Source: Triatoma infestans (Eukaryota; Arthropoda; Insecta; Hemiptera; Reduviidae). From it: DNA of 64,000 bases. The stretch is from assembly GCA_011037195.1 (NCBI GenBank), contig JAAEAF010001978.1, forward strand, positions 305,885 to 369,884, given 5' to 3'. The position numbers were made by a program, and so were the translations under genes. Below, one piece after another: positions 45,425-55,349 of the stretch (positions are counted from its first letter, which is position 1; each line of letters opens with the position of its first letter). The notes under the pieces were generated by a model, which was not told where the DNA came from, did not search any database, and saw only the letters and a program-made list of their open reading frames with translations.

Positions 45425-46447
45425 ATGTGACACACACACACACACACCACTCACATGTTAAATTTTCTTTAATCTCAAATTGCAATAACAATGAACCAAC
45501 TTGCACACAACATTTCAGATTTAATATCACAAATTCTGCACATGCATCCGAAATAATTTTTTTTTTTTTTAAGCTGTAAATAAAAGTGATATGTTTATAT
45601 CTGTATAGTCAGCATACCAAGATTAAAGGAAATCGTTGTAGACATTTTCACAAAATTCCAAAAAACCAATGCTGTAAAGTCGCACTTCCGGTAAACCAAT
45701 TTTCTTCAAATTTAAAATTCTAGCCATGTTTCTAATGGTATATCTGTACTAGATGAACACATCTATTTATACAGCATGCTTCTTTTTATTCATTCTGCGT
45801 AGTACATATGTTAAGTTTAAACAAAAATCGTTAAAGCCTTTTAGAGAAAATAGCAGAAAACTGAAAAATACTTTTCAGTAGCAACGTACTTCCGGTCGGG
45901 ATTTTCTTCATACTCGGGATTTCAACAACATATTTAATTCTAATTAATATTATTTAGATGATAGAATTGCGTAATAAACTGAGATAGCACTTTAAAGGAA
46001 AACCAAACCCCATCACTCCTCCAAAACTATCCTTAAATGAATTTTCCCGGAGAAATGTTTCAAATAAAAATTGTAACCCTTAGAATGTGCAGTTGGATAT
46101 ATAAAGGTTTTAGCAAATCGTTTGAGTCGCTTTTGAGAAAATCACAAAAAACTGGTGAAAAAAAACACTCAGTAAAGTGGCACTTCCGGTTGAATGATTT
46201 TTACGAAAAGCTTATTCTCAAGGCTTCTGATAGCACATTAACGAAATATTAAGTTTGAACATTCTGCGATTTTTCGATTTTGGGAGGAGCTGTCACACAC
46301 ACACACACACACACAGACTAATTGCTAAAAAACGACTTTTTTGAACTCCGGGAACCTCAAAAGGGATATTTCCGGTGAATACTCGATATCGACAATTTGA
46401 CACGGTTACAATACTTCCTCTTAACGATAACAGTAAGGGAAAGTAAA
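45425..46447 (+). repeat. Family A copy, forward, complete (about 1.0 kb)
   Basis: The 5' end has a (CA)n-expanded hairpin (45430-45448). Three cores follow: GTCGCACTTCCGGTAAACC (45681), ACGTACTTCCGGTCGGG (45885) and GTGGCACTTCCGGTTGAATG (46178). Then come TATTTCCGGTGAATACTCGA and the terminal palindrome CTTCCTCTTAACGATAACAG with TAAGGGAAAGTAAAA. Three cores instead of two indicate an internal module duplication. Confidence 0.85.
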
Positions 46448-46739
46448 AAAGTAAAAAGAAAAGGATTATGTTTCAGTTGCTTGTACATCTTGAGAAGAGG
46501 GGACACTTCACAACCCTGGAAAACCAAAGAGAATCTCCTTTGTTGTAAAGACAGTGGTGAGAGTGAGGAAGGAGAGAGGTCATAACTTTTCAAGTCAATA
46601 TTCCCGAGCAGACATTTATCGCTTGCTTACCGAAAATAAATAAATAAATAAAAAGAATCCCACTTATTTTTGTTGTAAGAGTTGTCTGTTTGTAGAGAAA
46701 CCATATACATAATATAAGTTGGGAAAGATTATTTAGGTT

Positions 46740-46890
46740 ATGTATTTCAGTTTGTGTGTGCGCAGTAGAAGAGCAAAGTTAAAGTGCGATGACCGCGCTT
46801 ACAGCGGGCAAAGCGTACTGCACACCACGAGAGAGAGCTCTCCAGCAGTGTGGAGAACACGTGCGGAGGACGCCCTCTGCCGCATTCTAT
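46740..46890. promoter_or_regulatory. CpG- and GC-rich patch, possible promoter or exon
   Basis: TGTGTGCGCAGTAGAAGAGC, ATGACCGCGCTTACAGCGGG, CACGTGCGGAGGACGCCCTC stand out from AT-rich flanks, with an NRF1-like TGCGCA and a CACGTG E-box. There is no repeat match. Short frames on both strands are open but have no recognisable protein content. It could be a 5' UTR or first exon. Weak evidence. Confidence 0.25.
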
Positions 46891-47132
46891 ACTTCACTAC
46901 AACAGTAACAACTACTACTACAGCACACCTAAACAACAAAAGCATTCTTCTTCCTACTACATCATTCCCCCTCTCACCCATTCTCTACTCATAGCACACT
47001 TCGTAATCTTTTTAATAATCACACGGTCATCAAAAAAATTTTTTGTGTTTTTTATTTGTCTAAAGTTAAAAAAAAATAATGAAATATAAATAAGATTTCT
47101 GTTTTTAAAGTTTTTTAAAAAACTTATTTACT

Positions 47133-47998
47133 TTCTCCCACTGCTGGTAATTGCGATCTGACAAAGTTTCCAAAATTAAGTTTACACCGGACATACATGT
47201 TTTGAGGCACCCTGAGTACAAAAATAAAAAATTTTGGTGTGAAACACTTACATGATTTTCTCTTACTCTAAATTAATACAATTTAATCGGGAAACTCTGT
47301 AAAATTGCAACGTTACAATGTTTTAGTTAGTCTGGCCATAAAACTGTTAATAGAGATTTTAATTGTATTCCTGAGCGGCCTTATGTTTATCGAATAAAAA
47401 TAATACGTTTCTATCTATGCAAAACAAGAAAATCGTTGTAACCGACGCCACTCAAAAACCTATTCTGTAAAATTGCACTTCCGGTTAACCGTTTCCTCCA
47501 AATTTCGAATCCTATCAATGCAACTAATATATATTAAATATTATGTCTGTGATAAAACCATATATTATTCTGAGGTGGTACTTGAAAGGAAAGCATAAAG
47601 TTACTGCTCTACAGAAACCTAAAAAACTCAAATGTTTCCGAGAAAATATGTTTCAAATAAAAGTGATAGGGTATTAATGTGTGTATATAGTATATGGAGT
47701 CGGAAGAAAATGGTTGGAGCAATTTCCCAGAAAATCATGAAAATTTGAGAAAAACAATTCATAAAGTTGCAATTCCGGTTAATGGATTTTGTCCGAAATC
47801 TTCGCGCAGCACATAAACGGAATACCAAGTTTGAGCTTGCTGGGACTTTTCGTTTTTGAAATATTCTGTTAAAGCACACAGAACTTTCAGTAAAAACATT
47901 TTTTTCGTAATCAGGGGACCCCAAAATATGTATTTCCGGTGAAAACTCAATTTCGAAAATCTGATAAGATCGCAATACTTTTGCTATGGGAAAGTAAA
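47133..47998 (+). repeat. Reverse 3' module joined to a complete forward family A copy
   Basis: 47133-47232 is the reverse 3' module (ACTTTCTCCCACTGCTGG, TTTACACCGGACATACATG, TGAGGCACCCTGAG). It merges into AAATTTTGGTGTGAAACACT and CTCTTACTCTAAATTAATAC, the start of a forward copy with GCACTTCCGGTTAACCG (47476), GCAATTCCGGTTAATGG and the end TATTTCCGGTGAAAACTCAA, AGATCGCAATACTTTTGC, ATGGGAAAGTAAAA. Confidence 0.85.
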
Positions 47999-48004
47999 AT
48001 ACTG

Positions 48005-48860
48005 CAAGTGAATGGTGTGTATGTGTGTGTGTGTGTGTTTGTTTGAGAGAGAGAGAACAAAATATCTCAAAACCGATAAATCTAGAAAGCTCAAATTTGG
48101 TATTTCATTTTAGATACTACCCCCCCCCCAATCTGACACAAAGGTTTTGAACAAAAGTGGAACTGCGACTTTATTAATTTTTTTTTTTAGTTTTTGCAAT
48201 TTTCACGGAAACAAGGATTTTCTTTAAACTTCCAAATTATCTACATATATAAATAATACCTGTCACTTTTATTTGAAATATTTTCCTGAGCAAGTTGATT
48301 TTTTGGAGGATTTCTGGGGGGGGGACAGCAATGTTAGGTTACTCTATAAGGTACTACTTGAATATAGTATAGTTTCTACCACTTACATATTATTAATATA
48401 CATTAAAAGCATGCCAAGAATTCTAATTTTGAGAAAATCGGTTAACCGGAGATACGACTTTACAGAAAGGTTTTCAAGTTTTTTGAATTTTCTTGAAAAC
48501 GACTGTAACGATTTCCTTTAAACTTGGAAGGCTAACTGAACATATTTAAACTTATTACTTTTATTTATAACATTTTCTTATATAATAATTACTTTTAGAG
48601 CGGTTCTGAGCAATCGGCGACGTCAAATTTCAAATGTTTGTTATTGTTCAATATTGCGGCGCTCTCTTTTGGGCTTCAATATAACCACTCCCACTACATA
48701 GTTGTGTAGATACCACCAACCCTATATTTTATGTGAGGATATGTGAGTAAAATGTGATGGTTAAGGAAAATTTTTCATTTTACATAAAAATTATATTTAA
48801 TTAGCTATATCGTGACAGCAGTAACAGAGACTAAAATGAATATTTCACACGAGTTAATTT
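48005..48860 (-). repeat. Family A copy, reverse
   Basis: ACAAAATATCTCAAAACCG, TATTTCATTTTAGATACTAC, GATTTTCTTTAAACTTCC, TGTCACTTTTATTTGAAAT, GGTTAACCGGAGATACGAC (core mutated) and the end GCAGTAACAGAGACTAAAAT, TTTCACACGAG. Confidence 0.75.
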
Positions 48861-49242
48861 TTTTGTTTTCAGATTTTGAACGACGTTGTTTTTCTGTTGA
48901 TATTGGACATCAGTAATAACAATGGACAATTTTTCATAGTACGTGGCCAAATCGACATAACCAACAATGTATAAAAATCCTTTCCTCCCCCCACCTTTTT
49001 GCCTAAGTTTTAATTAACTAAAATATTTGAGGGGTGGGGGGAGTAAAAAGTACGAGAACATTTTAGCCCACATAAAAGTAACCTACAAGTTTTTACCTTC
49101 AAGCTAAAAAGCTTAGATTTTTAGCCTCTAAAGGGGTCCTGGCTTTATAACCTTCCAGTAAATACACAAATAATGAATAGATAACAAAAAGAGTAGCTCT
49201 TGTACCTTCTCTACCGATAGTTACAAATTAGGAAAGATAAAT
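48861..49242. other. Non-coding, nothing recognised
   Basis: Includes a G-rich run near 49030. No feature is supported. Confidence 0.4.
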
Positions 49243-49335
49243 TTTTACTTTCCCTTAAACCTAGTAAGAGGAAATATACTGTCGTGTTTGAATTTTGATC
49301 GGAAAATTCATGCTTTTGAGTTACCCCTGATATAC

Positions 49336-50299
49336 CGAGCAGAGGCGAATGAGACTGCGACCCACCCCTGTTCGGTAACTCGATCTAGTATACAGATGGA
49401 TCCAAAACTCCGACTGGGGTCGGAGCTGGGGTCTACGGGGGCAGGCCTAAAGTTAAAATTAAGGCCAGCCTAGGGAAGTACGCCACGGTCTTTCAGGCTG
49501 AAGTCGTGGCGTTACAACTCTGCGCTAGGGAGATTATAAGGCAAAGGATAGTGGGTAGAAGAGTGGCCATATACTCCGACAGTCAGGCAGCCCTGAAGGC
49601 ACTTTCCTCACACCAAATAGTCTCAAGACTGGTGTGGGACTGCCTACTTGCCCTCACCGAGGTGGGTACTCGGAATAAACTGACACTCGCCTGGGTGCCG
49701 GGACATGCAGGGTTCCTGGGCAATGAGAGGGCGGATGCCCTAGCGAGGGAGGGCTCGCAGGATACCTTTATAGGCCCCGAACCCTTCTGCGGCTTGTCCA
49801 GGAGCCTCATCCAAACTTCTATCAGGGGGTGGATAGAAGATCAGCGTCTGCGTTGGTGGGAGGGAACACCAGGACAGAGGCAGGCAAAGCTCTTCATTAA
49901 AAGACATTTGCCTAAATTTACCAAAGACCTACTGAGCCAGACCCGAAGGGATATAAGGTTAATTGTGGGTCTACTAACAGGGCATTGTAGGCTGAATAGA
50001 CACATGCACCACCTACAACTTGCGGATAGTGCGGTATGCCGATTCTGCAAGGTAGAGGAGGAGACCCCGGCGCACATCCTTTGTGAGTGCGCCGGCCTGG
50101 CGAGGATTAGGTTTCTTCAATTGGGGACGGGCAATCCCGAAGCTGAAAGCTTCATGACGGAGCCGCTCTCAGCTTTGCTAGGATTGATCAGGAGGGCAAA
50201 GCTGGGGGCTGTTCTGTAACTTAAGGGGATCCACAATAGACCTCAATTGGTAGGTCGCAGTGGAATGAGGCTCCCCCCCCCGCTTCTATTCTATTCTAT
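49336..50299 (+). mobile_element. Non-LTR retrotransposon 3' part, 11-bp target-site duplication
   Basis: The perfect direct repeat CCCTGATATAC (49325-49335 and 50300-50310) flanks the element. It contains the RNase H reading frame, a 3' UTR with CCACAATAGACC and GGTCGCAGT, a C10 run, and a 3' tail of TTCTA-type pentamers instead of poly-A. It is 5'-truncated and inserted in family A. The open reading frame and perfect duplication suggest recent insertion. Confidence 0.92.
49389..50219 (+). CDS. LINE pol C-terminal region: RNase H plus zinc-knuckle tail (5'-truncated)
   Basis: A frame of 276 codons stays open from TAT at 49389 to TAA at 50219. It opens with YTDGSKTPTGVGAGVYGG (first catalytic Asp), then FQAEVVALQLCAR (catalytic Glu), YSDSQAALKAL (second Asp) and WVPGHAGFLGNERADALARE (His and last Asp). 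All RNase H catalytic positions are therefore present. The C-terminal part has LLTGHCRLNRHMHHL and CRFCKVEEETPAHILCEC, the C..C..H...C knuckle typical of jockey/I-type pol. A TAG directly precedes the Tyr codon, and the usual Ile/Val there is missing. The reverse transcriptase and endonuclease parts are absent by 5' truncation, so the element is not autonomous. The GTG at 49506 is an internal codon, not a start. Codon use is GC-richer than the flanks. Confidence 0.92.
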   Translation, partial: YTDGSKTPTGVGAGVYGGRPKVKIKASLGKYATVFQAEVVALQLCAREIIRQRIVGRRVAIYSDSQAALKALSSHQIVSRLVWDCLLALTEVGTRNKLTLAWVPGHAGFLGNERADALAREGSQDTFIGPEPFCGLSRSLIQTSIRGWIEDQRLRWWEGTPGQRQAKLFIKRHLPKFTKDLLSQTRRDIRLIVGLLTGHCRLNRHMHHLQLADSAVCRFCKVEEETPAHILCECAGLARIRFLQLGTGNPEAESFMTEPLSALLGLIRRAKLGAVL

Positions 50300-50743
50300 C
50301 CCTGATATACGAAAACAAATTTTTTTATTGAATTTTGAGCGTGTGTGAAACAAATATCTTGAAATCGCCAAAACGCAAGAAGCTCAAACTTGGTATTCCG
50401 TTTAGGTACCACCACTACCGCATCTTACATGAAGATTTGTTGTTATTCAGTTTTTTGCGTAACGGGGGTTGGTGGTTGTAACTTAGAACTTTCATCTAAA
50501 AGTGCCAGATGGGTACCATGTAAGGTAAGGGCCTATATAATATTAATTATAAAATTAAAAGCATTTGCTTAGCATTCTTCAGAATCCCAAATTCGAAGAA
50601 TACTAGTTAACCAGAAGAAGTACAATATCTGAGAATAGGGTTCGCAAGAGTTTTTCAAATTTTCTCGAAAAAAAAAAACTGGTTCCAACGATTGTCTTAA
50701 AAAAACTTCGAATAGTAGAGTAAATTGGAGGAGTCTACCTCAC

Positions 50744-50821
50744 ACAGTGTTGCCAGTTCTCTCCATTGTACAGTGTTGCCTGATCTCTCCGTTTTACAGT
50801 GTTATTAGATCTACTATTTTT
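50744..50821. repeat. Three-copy 26-bp tandem repeat
   Basis: Units start at 50744, 50770 and 50796, each beginning ACAGTGTT. The first two share ACAGTGTTGCC and CTCTCC, and the third is diverged. They lie directly beside the fold-back element. Confidence 0.8.
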
Positions 50822-50827
50822 TTTGTA

Positions 50828-51184
50828 ATTACACTACTATGGCTTTTTAAATAATATTGAGAACAATTTTTTTAAATTATATATAACAAAACCACAATCT
50901 TCCATTCTACTCAGCCATACAGCATGTCCACCATGGAATAGAGCACACCCATCATGGAGTACAGCACGTCCAATATGGACTAGAGAACATCCGCTATGGA
51001 ATGCATGTTTAGCATGCTGTGCTCCAAGTTGGGTATGCTATATTCCATGCTGGGTGTGCTGTACTCCATGATGGGTGTGCTCTATTCCATGGTATGGTTG
51101 AGTAGAGTGGAAGACTGTGGTTTTGTTATATACATAATTAAAAAAATGGTTCTCAATATTATTTGAAAAGCCATAATAGTGTAA
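50828..51184. mobile_element. Fold-back element with minisatellite arms
   Basis: Outer arms match as inverted complements: TTACACTACTATGGCTTTTT at 50828 against AAAAGCCATAATAGTGTAA ending at 51184, through AACCACAATCTTCCATTCTA. The inner arms consist of about 20-21-bp tandem units (ATGGAATAGAGCACACCC, ATGGAGTACAGCACGTCC, ATGGACTAGAGAACATCC, then the complements). The tip is near GCATGTTTAGCATGC (51003-51017). This is the layout known for FB and Galileo-type elements. The minus-strand frame over the right arm is a by-product. Confidence 0.88.
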
Positions 51185-51228
51185 GTGAATAGTAATAGCC
51201 AATTTTCTTTGAACTTCTATTTTTAAAT

Positions 51229-51890
51229 TCTTTTCTTCCAAGTAACAGAGGAATTATTGTGATTGTGCCAAATTTTCGAAATTGAGTTTCACCGGAAATA
51301 TCTATTTTGGGGTCCCCCAAATATGAAAAAAGTTTTTAGCGAATGGTATATTATATATATATATATGTGCATCTCTATGAACAGAATATCTCCAAAAACT
51401 AAAAATCGCAGGAAGCTGAAACTTGATATTCCGTTTAAACATTACCAAACGCTTCAGACGCGAAGATTTCGGGAAAAATCCATCAACCGGAAAAGTGGCT
51501 TTATTGAATAGGTTGTTTTTGCATTATCTCGAACACGACTGTAACGATATGCAAACTTCACAGATAAAAACGTAGTAAATTTATTTGAAGCATTTCTCAC
51601 AAACAAATAATTATTTTGCATAGTTGTGCAGAATTTCTTAGATGGTTGGCGTTAATTGCAAATGTTATACGCATGCGTATAGTTGGTTAAATGCTCTACT
51701 GGGCCATAATATAATCATCCCTCCTCTAACTGCCAAGATTAGTAGGTTGATACCTATCCCCTACCACCTCTAGATTTATGTTAGGACAAATATATCAAAT
51801 TTGAGTTTAAAGCATATTTGTCATTTTATATATAACTGTAGTTCTAACAGGAGTAAGAGAAAGCGTGTGAATGTTTCACAGCAGATTAAA
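51229..51890 (-). repeat. Family A copy, reverse, internally deleted, both ends present
   Basis: CTTCCAAGTAACAGAGGAAT, TTTCACCGGAAATATC, TATTCCGTTTAAACATTACC, CATCAACCGGAAAAGTGG (core with insertion), then the end GGAGTAAGAGAAAGCGTGTG and TGTTTCACAGCAGA. Confidence 0.8.
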
Positions 51891-52389
51891 AAATGCTGAC
51901 CGGATGTTTCTACGACACTTAATGCAGAAAAAACTTTATTAAAATATACTGCAATATCTTTTTATCATCTGACTTAACACATAGATAATTTTTATTACAA
52001 ATACAATAAATCTTCTAATAAAAGAATAAAACTAAAGAAGTAATTGGGCTGTAAATTGTAAACACAGATACAAATTACATCTATTTGTAGTAGATAAATT
52101 TAGTATCAAAAAAAAAGTTAATAATAATACATTCCAACTCTTCTCCTACAACCCCCCCCCCCGCAGACAAAGGTAAGTGGTTAATTATTTCGTTATCAAT
52201 ATGGCATTTATTAGCGTTCAATGGCCACAGAAAAATGCTTTTCCGACAATATAATTAAAAATGTACAGCCTTTAAACTTCTAAGAACTCAACTGTAAATC
52301 GAATTTAAATAGAATACTAGAAAAAATACGACGTAAAACAAAACAAAGAAGCGCACGGAAATGGTCAGAAGGGGGCTGGAGATTGTGCA

Positions 52390-52390
<1 letters not shown>
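51891..52390. other. Non-coding, nothing recognised
   Basis: A C12 run lies at about 52150. Nothing else is supported. Confidence 0.4.

Positions 52391-52422
<32 letters not shown>
52391..52422. repeat. (GA)n microsatellite
   Basis: About 16 GA units. Confidence 0.95.
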
Positions 52423-52423
<1 letters not shown>

Positions 52424-53499
52424 CAGAGAGACAGGAGAGGCTGACAATGAATCATTACTCTCTTCCAAATCATCCTCTGGAGAGAAATGGACTAGCCACT
52501 TCCTTCAGGAATCTTATCGTCCCTGCGGCTATCCGAGCCTGAAAACATGAACAGCACTGACAGTGTGACATCTCCAACACTGACCATACATCACACAGAA
52601 GGCCCGCAAAAGATGATAAATGGAGTGTTCAACATTGTATATCCTTTATAGACGATTAAATTTTATCTGTGTTTAGACGCATTGAAACTTTGAGGAGAGT
52701 CTCAATGGATATGGATATAAACTCTTAAAATGCCTTTCCATGGACAAGAATATTTTTATACAGTGTTCTTCCCGAAGGTAAAGAAGCTAATCCGGAAGCC
52801 TCAATTCACACCTTCTAATATTAAAATTGTTCTCGAAGCTTGGATATATTTACTTCAGAGTTATATGTTTATTTTCCTTGCAGGTCCGGGGTTTAGAATA
52901 GGCCTATTCCAATGCTCTTTTTCTTTGATGGACCCACAAATTTAGCACTAGGAGTTTTATTTATTGGATTCCCTGTCTCTGGCAGACTCACAACCTCCTT
53001 GCATTCAAAAGAATACCCCATCATAATTCCACCCCACGTCCTTACCTTCAGGTAATGTATATTTTGATATTCGACTGTTACTAGGTGTTGAACAAAATTA
53101 TTTTCCTTCTTTTTCTTTTCCTACCCTATTTTATCCATCTCTAGGAGAGGAGGTGAAAATAGCTCTGGAAATAACTATATGGAAATACCACTGGCCTGAA
53201 CTGTTTTTTTGGGCCATTGAAAAATGGCTCAAAAGATAGAGCATCCTCTCCAAGGACGGTGTGGTGGGAATGAGGCACTCCGGGAAAGCTCATTATGCTT
53301 ATGCAGATGAGGGGAGCAGATCTCTTTGTGGTAATTTTGGCGATTTTTCAAGTTTGGCACTGGATTTCTAGTGCCAAACTGGAGTCACAGATATCTTTCG
53401 ACATGAAGTCTATCCTGACCCCCTAACACTCTCCCCCGATCGATTACGGTCTATCGATTCTCTAATAAAACTTCAAAAATAGTAGATTAAGCTTACAGA
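52423..53499. other. Unassigned region, with a possible small open segment
   Basis: 52896-53046 is open in one frame and contains PMLFFFDGPTNLALGVLFIG and HSKEYPIIIPPHVLTFR, with TTCCTTGCAG before and TTCAG|GTAATG after. However, a TAG lies between the acceptor and the open part, and no family is recognised, so I do not call an exon. 53290-53335 encodes AYADEG, vaguely like a reverse-transcriptase YADD block. Confidence 0.3.
53351..53380. other. Perfect 11-bp hairpin
   Basis: AGTTTGGCACT (53351-53361) and AGTGCCAAACT (53370-53380) pair perfectly around an 8-base loop. It is not part of family A or the SINEs. Confidence 0.8.
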
Positions 53500-53865
53500 T
53501 CTCCCGGACGGCTCCCAGAAAATCGGTGTTTCCGGAAAAATTTCCCAAATAATATTAGTTTAAAGAAAAACTTTGGAACTATGTTCGAGAAAAAAAAAGA
53601 TAAACCTTTAAAAATGCTTTAATTATATAAATAAAGTCACAATTCCGGATGAGGCAGATGTTGACCGTAATCATCGTATCAGACGCGATGGCTACGTATC
53701 AAATTTGAGCTTTCATCGGTACCTTACCATTCGCTGAAAACATTTTTTTACTTTCATGCTCAGAGGATCTCGAAACATGCATTTCCAATGAAAACTCAAG
53801 TTAGGGAAATTTGAAACGATTCCAATATTCCTTCTTAACAGCTAGTCAAGGGAAAGTTAAAAATA
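53500..53865 (+). repeat. Family A 3' half, forward
   Basis: CGGTGTTTCCGGAAAAATTT, AAAGTCACAATTCCGGATGA, CAGACGCGATGGCTACG, AACATGCATTTCCAATG and CCTTCTTAACAGCTAG, AAGGGAAAGTTAAAA. Confidence 0.7.
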
Positions 53866-54269
53866 TCCAAATAAAAACATTATTCGTATTTGCAACACCA
53901 ACGATAATTGACGAAATTTCAGATATTCCTCACTAAATTAATGATCAAGTCAAAAGTAATTAAAAAAAAAAAAAGAATATATAATTAATTAATTTAATTA
54001 AAAAAAAAGAAAGTAATAATAATAATAAAAGAAGTAAAACTGATAAATGTTGATATGATAGTTACTTCTAGAAATGTACACAGACAGAACGGAAATAAAT
54101 TCAAATACATCACACATATAATTTAACTTTTAAATTGTCAATCTCTGACAATGTTTTATTCAACACGAAAGTAATATTTTAATATTATTTACTTCTAATA
54201 AATAAGTCTGATAAAATAATTTTGACAGTCATTTTGAAAGACATTTTCTTTTAACAAAAAACAAACAAA
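53866..54269. other. A/T-rich non-coding DNA
   Basis: Poly-A and AAT-type simple sequence at 53960-54040. Nothing else. Confidence 0.5.
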
Positions 54270-54500
54270 CTTAATTTTACCTTTAATTACGGCAGCTGCC
54301 AGCTAGATATTGCTTCAAGTTCCATTATCGAAACTAAATTAACAGGAAATTCAATCAGCCAAGCCATTTAATTATGAACGTTTTCATTGAGAGGAAAATT
54401 ATCTTTTCCCCTCAAAGTGTAATTGTAAAATAGACAGTTCACTATTTAGTGTTAAAGTTGTTTTAACAGTAGGGGCTGACTTTAATTCAAGTGACCTTTA
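54270..54500. promoter_or_regulatory. Unique homeobox/E-box-like segment, candidate enhancer
   Basis: TTTAATTACGGCAGCTGCC joins a homeodomain-like TAATTA to a palindromic GGCAGCTGCC. CATTTAATTATGAACG and CAATCAGCCAAGCC lie close by. There is no repeat match and no frame. The motifs are seen. A regulatory role is inference. Confidence 0.25.
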
Positions 54501-55349
54501 GTTTTCTTGCTGTTGATTGCTCCTTCGCCTGTAAAAATCTGGGTCGAGGAACTCTGAAACGTAGTCTATGGGCAACATTCCCAGCTGTCTTTCAGTAACT
54601 CACTCAAATGTACTGTGATAGTTATTCTCCAGAGGACGTTTTACTAGCAGATGTATATACTGCAATAGTGCGAATTATTCTTTAGAGACCTAATCATTTC
54701 CCACCTCAAGTTCACTGCATATCTCCTTACCTCAAGCTCGTAAGGGGGGAGGGCAAACAGAGGAGCGAATCTGGGAAGTTAAAGAGAGAAGAAGGTTATC
54801 TACCGCATGTGTAAAAAGGAAACCTGACTCTCACTCCCTCACATTGATTCCCTCACCATCAAAACGATCAAGTTTCAACGTACATCGTTCTCACACTCCG
54901 TCACTCTGCCAATCAATCTGTCATTCTCTTCTCCCTCTACCATACTCTTACTTTAAAATATCACAATGTAAGTGCTTGCAATGCTTGTTATTCACAGTTA
55001 ATACAAATAGAGTTAGTAATCTAACTTTACTCAACCTAAGCATTTCTCTTCTGTCCAACCTCCCAAAAACATTGGAGTCATATGTTGACACTATGGGTAA
55101 GCTAAATCCAAATGGTTGCAAACATCATCTTCTCTCTCTACACAGATCCTATTGGTGCGACATTGTATACATAGAATAACTATGGAGTAGGATATCCCAC
55201 ATTCTCTGCGTAAAAAGACTCCCCACATTAGATATACAAAAACAATCTTTCTGAATCCAGACGCAACATTCAGCTTTTGCTAACACGACCGGTTGCAACG
55301 AAATTTCTGCAATACGGTAAGCGAAAACCGAATAATTTCCAGTAAAAAA
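54501..55349. other. Non-coding, nothing recognised
   Basis: The 111-codon plus frame at 54844-55179 is Ser/Leu-rich without recognisable features. I treat it as chance. Confidence 0.35.

Larger units (their letters stand above)
49243..50740 (-). repeat. Family A copy, reverse, split by the RNase H LINE
   Basis: The left part (49243-49335) reads TTTACTTTCCCTTAAACCTA, GTAAGAGGAAATATACTGTC, GATCGGAAAATTCATGC. The right part (50300-50740) resumes at CCCTGATATACGAAAACAAA, then TATTCCGTTTAGGTACCACC and GTTAACCAGAAG. Removing the LINE and one duplication rejoins the usual 3' module. Confidence 0.8.

Noticed and set aside
52875..53050. Small exon with PMLFFFDGPTNLALG frame between acceptor- and donor-like sites
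   Set aside because: A TAG lies between the acceptor and the open part in that frame, the length is short, and no family is recognised.
53290..53340. Reverse-transcriptase YADD block (AYADEG)
   Set aside because: A single short resemblance without neighbouring polymerase blocks in any frame.
54844..55179. 111-codon plus-strand frame
   Set aside because: Ser/Leu/His-rich frame from C/T-rich DNA, with no recognisable motif, and its start lies in a simple-sequence-like area.
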